From: Oscillospiraceae bacterium
GTDB lineage: Bacteria; Bacillota; Clostridia; Oscillospirales; Oscillospiraceae
Direction: 5' to 3'
Length of the DNA stretch: 63,767 nt
Assembly (NCBI GenBank): GCA_017429835.1
Contig: JAFROD010000010.1
Location: 1-63,767, forward strand
Below the pieces are notes generated by a model. It ran no database searches. It was not told the DNA's origin and saw only the letters and a list, made by a program, of their open reading frames with translations. Positions 57,776 to 63,767 of the stretch are shown here, one piece after another; the first letter of the stretch is position 1, and each line of letters begins with the position of its first letter. The position numbers and the translations under genes were made by a program.

Positions 57776-57804
57776 TTGACAAAGAATAGCGAAAGAGTTA
57801 TAGT
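57776..57804 (+). promoter_or_regulatory. Promoter of the yedE operon
   Basis: TTGACA (57776-57781), 17 bases, TATAGT (57799-57804). Confidence 0.8.
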
Positions 57805-57838
57805 GGTATTATCCTAAAACTTTGAAAGAGGGGTAAAC

Positions 57839-58906
57839 ATGCAAAAAGAAAACTTCTTCAAAAAGTACTGGCTCGTCATGCTGACCGGCCTACTGGTCGG
57901 CGCAGCCGCCGTCGCGTTGACGGCGTTCGGCAATCCCGCGAACATGGGCTTCTGCATTGCCTGCTTCCTGCGTGACATTGCCGGCTCCCTGAAGCTCCAC
58001 GGCGCGGGCGTTGTACAGTATTTCCGCCCGGAGATCGTCGGCATCGTCGCCGGCGCCTGCATCATGGCGCTGATCGGCAAGGAATTCAAGCCGAAGGCTG
58101 GCAGCTCTCCCGTCATCCGCTTCACGCTCGGCGCGGCGGTCATGGTCGGCGCGCTGGTCTTCCTCGGCTGCCCGCTGCGTATGGTCATCCGTATCGGCGG
58201 CGGCGATCTGAATGCGATCATCGGTCTTGCGGGCTTCGTGCTCGGCATTCTGATCGGCATCTTCTTCCTCAAGCACAACTTCTCGCTCGGCAGAGCCTAT
58301 AAGCAGGGCAAGGTCGAAGGTCTTGCCTTCCCCGTCATGCTCATTGCAGGCTTTGTCCTCACCCTGATCAGCGTCAGCTTCTTCGCCGTGTCCACCGAGG
58401 GTCCCGGCTCCATGCACGCGCCCATCCTGCTCGCGCTCGGCATCGGTCTGGTCGTCGGCGCGCTGGCGCAGAAGAGCCGCCTGTGCATGGTCGGCGGTCT
58501 GCGTGATGCCGTCATGTTCAAGGAGTTTGGCCTGTTGGCGGGCTTCGGCTGCATTCTCGTCGCCGTTCTGGTCGGCAACGCCATTCTCGGCAATCTGAAG
58601 TTCGGCTTTGAGGGCCAGCCCATCGCACATACCGAATGGCTGTGGAACCTGCTCGGCATGACCGTCGTCGGCTGGGGCTGCACGCTTCTCGGCGGCTGCC
58701 CGCTGCGTCAGCTCATTCTGGCAGGCGAGGGCAACTCCGACAGCGCGATCACCGTCCTCGGCATGATCGCCGGCGCTGCCGCTGCCCACACCCTCAAGAC
58801 CGCATCTTCTGCGGACGGCACGGGCGTTAACGGCCCGATCGCGACGATCGTCTGCCTGGCGGTCTGCCTGCTCGTTTCCGTCACCCACCTCAAGAAGGAG
58901 CAGTAA
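57839..58906 (+). CDS. yedE: YedE-family putative selenium/sulfur transporter
   Basis: 355 residues, about ten membrane helices in two YeeE/YedE halves. Conserved cysteine-glycine segments NMGFCIACFLRDIAGSL, FLGCPLRMVIRIGGGD, KSRLCMVGGLRDAVM and LLGGCPLRQLILAGEG match the YedE proteins linked with selenium metabolism; the cysteines may relay a selenium or sulfur species. GGGG precedes the ATG. The next gene starts 2 bases after its stop. Confidence 0.9.
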   Translation: MQKENFFKKYWLVMLTGLLVGAAAVALTAFGNPANMGFCIACFLRDIAGSLKLHGAGVVQYFRPEIVGIVAGACIMALIGKEFKPKAGSSPVIRFTLGAAVMVGALVFLGCPLRMVIRIGGGDLNAIIGLAGFVLGILIGIFFLKHNFSLGRAYKQGKVEGLAFPVMLIAGFVLTLISVSFFAVSTEGPGSMHAPILLALGIGLVVGALAQKSRLCMVGGLRDAVMFKEFGLLAGFGCILVAVLVGNAILGNLKFGFEGQPIAHTEWLWNLLGMTVVGWGCTLLGGCPLRQLILAGEGNSDSAITVLGMIAGAAAAHTLKTASSADGTGVNGPIATIVCLAVCLLVSVTHLKKEQ

Positions 58907-58907
58907 G

Positions 58908-59114
58908 ATGGTTGACGCGAGAGGTTATTCCTGCCCGATTCCCGTTATTATGGTGCAGAAGGCCGTCAAGGATAATCCCGACAAGCTGGAAGTCCTGGTG
59001 GACAACCAAACGGCGGTCGGCAACGTGACGCGCTTTGCCAACAACAACGGCTACGACGTGGCGGTCAAGGAGCTGGAGGATGACGAGTATTCTCTGGCGC
59101 TGACGAAGCGATGA
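58908..59114 (+). CDS. TusA/YedF-like sulfur carrier
   Basis: 68 residues, SirA-like fold. VDARGYSCPIPVIMVQKAV carries the active CPxP cysteine (Cys9), which in TusA accepts a persulfide. Here it is likely the sulfur/selenium carrier working with YedE and the DUF3343 protein. ATGA overlap with the next gene; start 2 bases behind yedE with AAGGAG inside the yedE end. Confidence 0.9.
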   Translation: MVDARGYSCPIPVIMVQKAVKDNPDKLEVLVDNQTAVGNVTRFANNNGYDVAVKELEDDEYSLALTKR

Positions 59115-59353
59115 CGAACTATCTTGCGACGTTCCATACCCACCTCGCCGCGCTGAAGACGCACAGGTCGCTGACGGCGGCAGGGCTCGCGGCGCGGATG
59201 GCGCCCGTCCCGCGGAGGATCTCGTCCTCTTGCGGCACCTGCGTGCTCTACAGCGCGGAAAATCCGTGTTATGACAAGCTGGACACCGACACCGAAGCGG
59301 TTTATCTGCTGAACGAGGACGGTACTGCGGCGCTCCTGCGGGAATTTGAATAG
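59111..59353 (+). CDS. DUF3343 putative Se/S carrier protein
   Basis: 80 residues. Family features: N-terminal YLATFHTHLAALKTHRSL, the APVPRRISSSCGTCV segment with the CGxC pair (about Cys41/Cys44), and a variable end. Proposed to take over sulfur or selenium from the TusA-like protein. Last gene of the three-gene unit; the terminator at 59362-59391 follows. Confidence 0.85.
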   Translation: MTNYLATFHTHLAALKTHRSLTAAGLAARMAPVPRRISSSCGTCVLYSAENPCYDKLDTDTEAVYLLNEDGTAALLREFE

Positions 59354-59361
59354 CAAAAACG

Positions 59362-59391
59362 GAAATGCCCACCTTGACCGGTGGGCATTTC
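59362..59391 (+). terminator. Terminator of the yedE operon
   Basis: A 12-bp stem GAAATGCCCACC/GGTGGGCATTTC with loop TTGACC; the T-run is TTTCTTGT. Confidence 0.7.
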
Positions 59392-59403
59392 TTGTGCTAT
59401 ACT
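59374..59403 (+). promoter_or_regulatory. Promoter of the COG2426 gene, -35 in a terminator loop
   Basis: TTGACC (59374-59379) forms the loop of the preceding terminator; 18 bases on is TATACT (59398-59403). Confidence 0.55.
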
Positions 59404-59458
59404 ATTACAACATACTGCAACGAATTGCAATTAACGATAAGCAAAGCGAGTACGTACC

Positions 59459-59929
59459 ATGCTGATGAAAGCACTGATCACTTTTTTAATATCAATGATA
59501 CCGGTCGTGGAGCTGCGCGGCGCGATCCCGTACGGCATTCACGCGGCAGAACTGAATCCGTGGTTGACCTTTGCGCTCGCGGTCGTGGGCAATATGCTCC
59601 CGATCCCGTTCATTCTGCTGTTCATCCGCCGCATTTTCGCGTGGATGAAACGCTATCCGAGAATGGCGAGGATCGCAGAGAAATTCGAAGCAAAAGCGGC
59701 AAAGAAAAGCGGCAGGGTCAAGAAATCCGAGACGATCGGTCTGTGTCTGCTCGTTGCGATCCCGCTGCCCGGCACGGGCGCGTGGACGGGCGCGCTGGTC
59801 GCTGCGCTGATGAATATGCGTATCAAGCGCGCGCTGCCGACGATCTTCGTCGGCGTGCTGATCGCCGGCGTCGCAGTCACGCTGATCGTAACGCTTGGCA
59901 TTTCGGCGCTGAATTTTATGGTCGGTTAA
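59459..59929 (+). CDS. COG2426 small multidrug-export-like membrane protein
   Basis: 156 residues, four membrane helices. Family pattern: MIPVVELRGAIPYGI at the start, a basic cytoplasmic loop (KFEAKAAKKSGRVKKSE) and VAIPLPGTGAWTGALVAALMNM. Called small multidrug export in the family name but without direct evidence of transport. Followed after 10 bases by the deaminase gene, with AAGGAG between. Confidence 0.88.
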   Translation: MLMKALITFLISMIPVVELRGAIPYGIHAAELNPWLTFALAVVGNMLPIPFILLFIRRIFAWMKRYPRMARIAEKFEAKAAKKSGRVKKSETIGLCLLVAIPLPGTGAWTGALVAALMNMRIKRALPTIFVGVLIAGVAVTLIVTLGISALNFMVG

Positions 59930-59939
59930 GGAGAATAAC

Positions 59940-60425
59940 ATGAAACGACAAGGCTACATTTCCTGGGATGAATACTTCATGGGCATCGCCCTGCTTGCCG
60001 CCAACCGCAGCAAGGATCCCAACACGCAGGTCGGCGCCTGTATCGTCTCGCCGGAAAACATTATTGTTTCTACGGGTTATAACGGCTTTCCGAACGGCTG
60101 CAGCGACGACGAATTCCCGTGGGAGCGCGAGGGCGAGGAGACGAAGTATCCCTACGTCGTCCACGCGGAGCTGAACGCGATATTGAACGCGGGCGGCAGA
60201 CGGCTCAGCGGCGCGCGGATCTACGTCGGTCTTTTCCCGTGCAACGAGTGCGCCAAGGCGATCATTCAGAGCGGCATCCGTGAGATCATCTATCTTTCGG
60301 ACAAGTATTGCGGCACGGAGGGGAACGTCGCCTCCAAGCGAATGCTCGACGCGGCGGGCGTGCGCTATCACCGCCTCGAGACCGACATGGAGGACGTCAC
60401 CCTGCACTACCGCACGCCGCTGTGA
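59940..60425 (+). CDS. Deoxycytidylate deaminase (ComEB-like)
   Basis: 161 residues, zinc-dependent. Zinc site: HAELNAILNAG (His and catalytic Glu, about 77-80) and PCNECAKAI (two Cys, about 100-103). ACIVSPENIIVSTGYNGFPNGC is the dCMP deaminase signature. Makes dUMP for ThyA, whose gene is in this window but far away. Ends in a GTGA overlap with the ogt gene. Confidence 0.92.
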   Translation: MKRQGYISWDEYFMGIALLAANRSKDPNTQVGACIVSPENIIVSTGYNGFPNGCSDDEFPWEREGEETKYPYVVHAELNAILNAGGRRLSGARIYVGLFPCNECAKAIIQSGIREIIYLSDKYCGTEGNVASKRMLDAAGVRYHRLETDMEDVTLHYRTPL

Positions 60426-60934
60426 GCGTGCGGTTTTTGCATACGCCGGTCGGCATCCTGCGTCTGACCGCGCGCGACGGGAAGCTCTGCGAGATCGCGC
60501 TGACGGACAGGGTCGGGGAGGAAGAGTCGGATTCCGCGACTGATCTTGCCGCAGAAGAGCTGATGGAATATTTTAGCGGAAAACGGAAAGAATTTACGGT
60601 AGAAGTATCGCCGCAGGGCACGCCGTTTCAGCTTGCCGTATGGCAAAAGCTCGCGGAAATACCGTTCGGGAGGGTCGCGACCTACGGCGATATTGCGCGG
60701 GCGATCGGCAGACCGACCGCCTGCCGTGCCGTTGCAAACGCGGTCGGCAGAAACCCGCTTTTGATCGTGTTTCCGTGCCATCGCGTCGTCGCTGCGAGCG
60801 GTTTGGGCGGCTTTTCCGCCGGAATTGCCGCAAAACGGACGCTTCTGCGCCTGGAACGGGTGAAAATTTCGGAAAAATCCGCTTTTTCTGAAAAATTTTT
60901 CTTTACTTTTTCCGCAAACCGTGATACGATATGA
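60422..60934 (+). CDS. ogt: Methylated-DNA--protein-cysteine methyltransferase
   Basis: 170 residues from a GTG at 60422, which overlaps the deaminase stop (GTGA) and gives the family N terminus (SVRFLHTPVGILRLTA). The acceptor cysteine is in VFPCHRVVAASGLGGFSAG; the helix-turn-helix AEIPFGRVATYGDIARAIGRP and the DNA-binding RAVANAVGRNP are in place. Repairs O6-alkylguanine by suicide transfer. The last 20 residues (SAFSEKFFFTFSANRDTI) are unusual and overlap the rpsO promoter. Confidence 0.92.
   Translation: MSVRFLHTPVGILRLTARDGKLCEIALTDRVGEEESDSATDLAAEELMEYFSGKRKEFTVEVSPQGTPFQLAVWQKLAEIPFGRVATYGDIARAIGRPTACRAVANAVGRNPLLIVFPCHRVVAASGLGGFSAGIAAKRTLLRLERVKISEKSAFSEKFFFTFSANRDTI
60902..60930 (+). 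promoter_or_regulatory. Promoter of rpsO
   Basis: TTTACT (60902-60907), 17 bases, TACGAT (60925-60930), within the end of ogt. Confidence 0.6.
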
Positions 60935-61051
60935 CGGCTGGCGTTCAGCCGGCAGATATCCGCGCGCTCAGTCCCGGGAGACCGCTGAAGAACAGCATTC
61001 CGCCATCCCCGACTTAGCCGCAGGAGAATATTTTAGAAAGGTGGAAAAACC
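60935..61051 (+). promoter_or_regulatory. rpsO leader, candidate S15-binding RNA
   Basis: About 115 untranslated bases. The start forms CGGCTG/CAGCCG (60935-60940 with 60946-60951), and GTCCCGGGAGACC further on can pair within the leader. S15 controls its own mRNA in several bacteria by binding such leaders; no known class is clearly matched. Confidence 0.4.
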
Positions 61052-61318
61052 ATGATCCTCAAGGACAAGAAAACTGCAATCATCAACGAGTACGCAACCC
61101 ACGAAGGCGACACCGGCTCCCCCGAAGTCCAGATCGCCATTCTCACCGCCCGTATCAACGAGCTGACCGAGCATCTGCGTGAGCACAAGCACGACAACCA
61201 CTCCCGCCGCGGTCTGCTCATGATGGTCGGTAAGCGCCGCAGCCTGCTCGACTACCTTGCAAAGAAGGACATCAACCGCTATCGCGCCATCATTGCAAAG
61301 CTGGGCATCCGTAAGTAA
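61052..61318 (+). CDS. rpsO: Ribosomal protein S15
   Basis: 88 residues, normal length. [39 protein letters not shown] (residues about 17-55) and the [23 protein letters not shown] end are unmistakable. Binds 16S rRNA early in small-subunit assembly. AGAAAGGTGG precedes the ATG. pnp follows, the classical rpsO-pnp order. Confidence 0.98.
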   Translation: MILKDKKTAIINEYATHEGDTGSPEVQIAILTARINELTEHLREHKHDNHSRRGLLMMVGKRRSLLDYLAKKDINRYRAIIAKLGIRK

Positions 61319-61328
61319 TAACCGAACG

Positions 61329-61357
61329 ATGGGCGGCCCGAACGGTCGCCCATTTTT
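61329..61357 (+). terminator. Terminator after rpsO
   Basis: ATGGGCG (61329-61335) pairs with CGCCCAT (61347-61353), extended by GCC/GGT inside, and T5 follows. Confidence 0.75.
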
Positions 61358-61369
61358 CACGACCCCGCG

Positions 61370-61443
61370 CACGGGAGCGCCGTTTAGCAGTTGAAGGGGA
61401 AGCCGAACCTTCGGCTTTGGCTTCAAGTGCTAAACCTCCCGTG
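61370..61443 (+). promoter_or_regulatory. Long hairpin in the pnp leader
   Basis: Four stacked stems: CACGGGAG/CTCCCGTG (61370-61377, 61436-61443), GTTTAGCA/TGCTAAAC (61382-61389, 61428-61435), TTGAAG/CTTCAA (61391-61396, 61421-61426) and an inner AAGCCGAA/TTCGGCTT. It ends 15 bases before the ribosome site. Likely an RNase-processed control element. Confidence 0.7.
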
Positions 61444-61469
61444 GAACTATACTATCAGGAGGTTTTCCA

Positions 61470-63596
61470 ATGATCACCAGAAAACAGTACCCCAATCATC
61501 ACGTATTTGAGACCATGATCGGCGGCCGCGCCTTCACTGTGGAGACCGGCAAGGTCGCGGAGCTGGCGGACGCGGAGTGCATCTGCCGTTACGGCGACAC
61601 CACCGTGCTCACCACCGTGACCTGCTCGCCCGATCCCAAGCCCGGCATCGACTACTTCCCCCTGACCATTGAGTTTGAGGAGAGGATGTACTCTGTCGGC
61701 CGCATCCCCGGCAGCTTCAACCGCCGCGAGGGCAAACCCTCCGAGCGCGGTATCCTGAACAGCCGTATCATCGACCGCCCGATGCGCCCGCTCTTTGACG
61801 ACGAGCTGCGCAACGACGTCGTCGTGACCTGCACCGTCCTGGCGAACGACTACGAGAACCCCGTTGAGATCGTCGGCGCGATCGGCGCGTCCATCTGCGT
61901 GGCGTGCTCCGACGTTCCCTGGAACGGCCCGATCTCCACGACGAACTGCGCCTACGTGGACGGCCAGTACGTCATCAACCCGTCCTCCGAGCAGCGCGAA
62001 GCTGCCGAGTGCTTCGTCTGCATCTCCTCCACCTTTGAGAAGGTCGTGCAGATCGAGACCGAGGCGAAGGAAGCCCCCGAGGCGATTGTCCTCGAGTGCA
62101 TCCGCCTTGCCCACGAGACCAATATGGAGGTCGTCAAGTTCATCAACGAGATCGTCGCCGTCATCGGCAAGCCGAAGTTCACCTTCGAGAAGGCCGCGGT
62201 CAACCACGATCTGCTGGACGACCTGTGCGCCTACGGCATGGATCAGATCGAGTACGCGCTCGACACCGACGACAAGAATATCCGCGAGGAGCGCCTGACT
62301 GCCGCCCGCCGCGACTTCGCCGAGAAGTTTGCGGACAAGTACGAGGACTTCGACGTGCATATCGAGGTCTGCCTGTACAAAATGCAGAAGAAGGTCGTCA
62401 AGAAGTGGCTGCTTGCAGGCAAGCGCGTTGACGGCCGCCAGATGGACGAGATCCGTCCGCTCGACGCCGAGGTCGGCGTTCTGCCCAGAGTCCACGGCTC
62501 CGGCCTGTTCTCCAGAGGTCAGACGCAGGTGCTGTCCATCTGCACGCTGAACACCCTGTCCGCCGCGCAGAAGCTGGACACCATCTACTCCGAAGAAACC
62601 AAGCGCTATATCCATCACTATAACTTCCCGGCGTTCTCCACCGGCGAAGCCCGTGCCGCCCGCTCGACCTCCCGCCGTGAGATCGGCCACGGCTCTCTGG
62701 CGGAAAAGGCGCTCCTTCCCGTGATTCCGAGCATCGAGGAGTTCCCGTACGCGATCCGCGTCGTCTCCGAGGTGCTGTCCTCCAACGGCTCCACCTCCCA
62801 GGGCTCCATCTGCGGCTCCACGCTGGCGCTGATGGACGCGGGCGTTCCCATCAAGCGTCCGGTCGCGGGCATCTCCTGCGGTCTGATCTCCGATCAGGAG
62901 ACCGGCGAGTGGAGAACCTTTACCGACATCCAGGGCGTTGAGGACTTCCACGGCGAGATGGACTTCAAGGTCGCCGGCACCACCGAGGGCGTCACCGCGA
63001 TCCAGATGGACCTCAAGAACAAGGGCCTGACGATGGAGATCATCGCCGACGCGCTCGAGCGCTGCCGCAAGGCGCGCCTGGAGATCCTCGAGCAGGTCAT
63101 GCTGCCCTGCATCGCGGAGCCGCGTCCCGAGGTTTCCGAGTACGCCCCCAAGATGATCTCCATGGTCATCCCCGTCGATAAGATCCGCGAGGTCATCGGC
63201 TCCGGCGGCAAGACCATCCAGAAGATCTGCGCGGATACCGGCGCGAAGATCGACATCGACGACGACGGCAACGTCTTTATCGCCGCGGTCGACAGCGCAG
63301 CGGGCTACGCCGCAAAGAAGATGATCGACGATATCTGCTTCATTCCCGAGGTCGGCGCGCTGTACTACGGCAAGGTCGTCCGCATCCTCCCGATCGGCGC
63401 CTTCGTCGAGATCGCTCCGGGTCACGAGGGCATGGTGCATATCTCCAAGCTGGAAAACCGCCGCGTGGAAAAGGTCGAGGACGTGCTGAACGTCGGCGAC
63501 ATGACCTGGGTCAAGTTCATGGGCTTCGACGAGAAGGGCCGCGCCAACTTCAGCCGCAAGGACGCGCTGAAGGAAATGGCGGAGTCCGAACAGTAA
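61470..63596 (+). CDS. pnp: Polyribonucleotide nucleotidyltransferase (PNPase)
   Basis: 708 residues; phosphorolytic 3'-5' exoribonuclease of mRNA turnover. Two RNase PH-like domains (GRAFTVETGKVAELADAECICRYGDTTVLTTV at the start, and GSGLFSRGQTQVLSICTL for the active second domain), a helical linker, then a KH domain (IREVIGSGGKTIQKICADTGAKIDID, about 572-597) and an S1 domain (YYGKVVRILPIGAFVEIAPGHEGMVHISKL, about 633-662). AGGAGG precedes the ATG. The long leader hairpin probably lets PNPase control its own synthesis. Confidence 0.97.
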   Translation: MITRKQYPNHHVFETMIGGRAFTVETGKVAELADAECICRYGDTTVLTTVTCSPDPKPGIDYFPLTIEFEERMYSVGRIPGSFNRREGKPSERGILNSRIIDRPMRPLFDDELRNDVVVTCTVLANDYENPVEIVGAIGASICVACSDVPWNGPISTTNCAYVDGQYVINPSSEQREAAECFVCISSTFEKVVQIETEAKEAPEAIVLECIRLAHETNMEVVKFINEIVAVIGKPKFTFEKAAVNHDLLDDLCAYGMDQIEYALDTDDKNIREERLTAARRDFAEKFADKYEDFDVHIEVCLYKMQKKVVKKWLLAGKRVDGRQMDEIRPLDAEVGVLPRVHGSGLFSRGQTQVLSICTLNTLSAAQKLDTIYSEETKRYIHHYNFPAFSTGEARAARSTSRREIGHGSLAEKALLPVIPSIEEFPYAIRVVSEVLSSNGSTSQGSICGSTLALMDAGVPIKRPVAGISCGLISDQETGEWRTFTDIQGVEDFHGEMDFKVAGTTEGVTAIQMDLKNKGLTMEIIADALERCRKARLEILEQVMLPCIAEPRPEVSEYAPKMISMVIPVDKIREVIGSGGKTIQKICADTGAKIDIDDDGNVFIAAVDSAAGYAAKKMIDDICFIPEVGALYYGKVVRILPIGAFVEIAPGHEGMVHISKLENRRVEKVEDVLNVGDMTWVKFMGFDEKGRANFSRKDALKEMAESEQ

Positions 63597-63642
63597 TTGA
63601 AAACCAAAAGGCGCTGTGCAAACGCACATGCACCTGGTAAGA

Positions 63643-63767
63643 TGAAAGTAGACACTAAAAAAGTGCCTACTTTCATTTTTTTGTTGTAGAATTAGAGAAG
63701 AGAGGAGATGAAAACATGAGCAAGAAAGGGCAAGCACACCGGAAATGGAGCAAAGAGGATAAACTGA
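63643..63767 (+). mobile_element. Left end of an IS3-family-like insertion sequence (cut by window edge)
   Basis: TGAAAGTAGACACT (63643-63656) faces AGTGCCTACTTTCA (63662-63675) with one mismatch and T7 follows: a hairpin terminator at the element's end that would block outside transcription. A transposase frame starts at 63716. The exact end and target duplication cannot be placed without the right side. Confidence 0.6.
63716..63767 (+). CDS. Transposase N terminus (IS3/IS150-like OrfA), partial
   Basis: Starts MSKKGQAHRKWSKEDKL and runs off the window. Basic head plus KWSKEDKL is the usual entry into the first helix of IS3-group OrfA helix-turn-helix proteins. GAGAGGAGATG lies ahead of the ATG. 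Family call rests on 17 residues and the terminal repeat. Confidence 0.6.
   Translation, partial: MSKKGQAHRKWSKEDKL

Noticed and set aside
61455..63737. A 760-codon minus-strand open frame opposite pnp
   Set aside because: Antisense to a complete PNPase; translation has no recognisable fold.

Overview
The window reads as chromosomal DNA of an anaerobic, spore-forming, GC-rich clostridium, most probably of the Oscillospirales (Ruminococcaceae/Oscillospiraceae) group. The basis is a spoIIID gene, a trimeric NAD-linked [FeFe] hydrogenase operon, clostridial-type folate, serine and glutamate enzymes, S-layer homology domains, and the absence of respiratory genes. Genes are dense, mostly in short operons with AGGAGG-type ribosome sites and clear TTGACA/TATAAT promoters. 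No phage or CRISPR locus is visible. An IS3-like element begins at the right edge.

Layout. 1-3300: cysK-iscS-iscU-rrf2 Fe-S/cysteine operon with a paired-operator promoter. 3250-8650: thyA-folA, the serC-serA-gdhA unit, spoIIID. 8750-12260: MATE exporter, DegV, TrmH-type rRNA methylase. 12260-15300: ABC importer co-transcribed with a Crp/Fnr regulator. 15430-23760: a ten-gene hydrogenase operon (NuoE-like, DRTGG, two HATPases, group D hydrogenase-like protein, PHP, ferredoxin-like, NuoF-like and catalytic HydA). 23900-25590: Pr6Pr membrane protein and an E2-like acyltransferase. 25550-30760: an AT-rich array of RHS-core/C-terminal toxin and immunity cassettes. 30760-37700: MscS, membrane-anchored hypotheticals, a lysophospholipid acyltransferase fused to a zinc ribbon, and two zinc-ribbon membrane proteins. 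37800-42400: hypA-hypB-hypB with a large Fe-S flavoprotein. 42500-49280: metallopeptidase, cupin, esterase, a surface caspase-fold/SLH protein, an XRE-TPR regulator. 49800-50270: initiator tRNA with two tandem 172-bp repeats that each carry the tRNA 3' end. 50470-55750: P-loop protein, pgi, glcK, mrnC, rqcH, a 42-residue protein. 55750-59400: SDR and cysteine desulfurase facing a selenium/sulfur operon (yedE, tusA-like, DUF3343). 59450-63600: COG2426 protein, dCMP deaminase, ogt, rpsO, pnp.

The part most worth attention is 25.5-30.6 kb. Four fragments of the same RHS core (each beginning ETGWYYLQSRYYDPVIHRF or a near variant, preceded by an in-frame stop) are strung on the minus strand. Three of them run into unrelated C-terminal domains ending in likely toxins, each followed at once by a membrane or lipoprotein gene that looks like its immunity partner. 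The cassettes share boundary hairpins and REP-like sequences. The toxins have no ribosome site or start of their own above the core motif, whereas the immunity genes do. This looks like a silent store of alternative toxin tips (with expressed immunity) that could be swapped by recombination into a full-length RHS/WapA-type protein elsewhere. That model is inference; the sequence shows the repeats, frames and boundaries directly.

The second unusual structure is the 172-bp tandem repeat behind the initiator tRNA. Each copy regenerates the tRNA 3' end, as site-specific integration into tRNA genes does, but each unit is only a terminator plus a set of nested palindromes.
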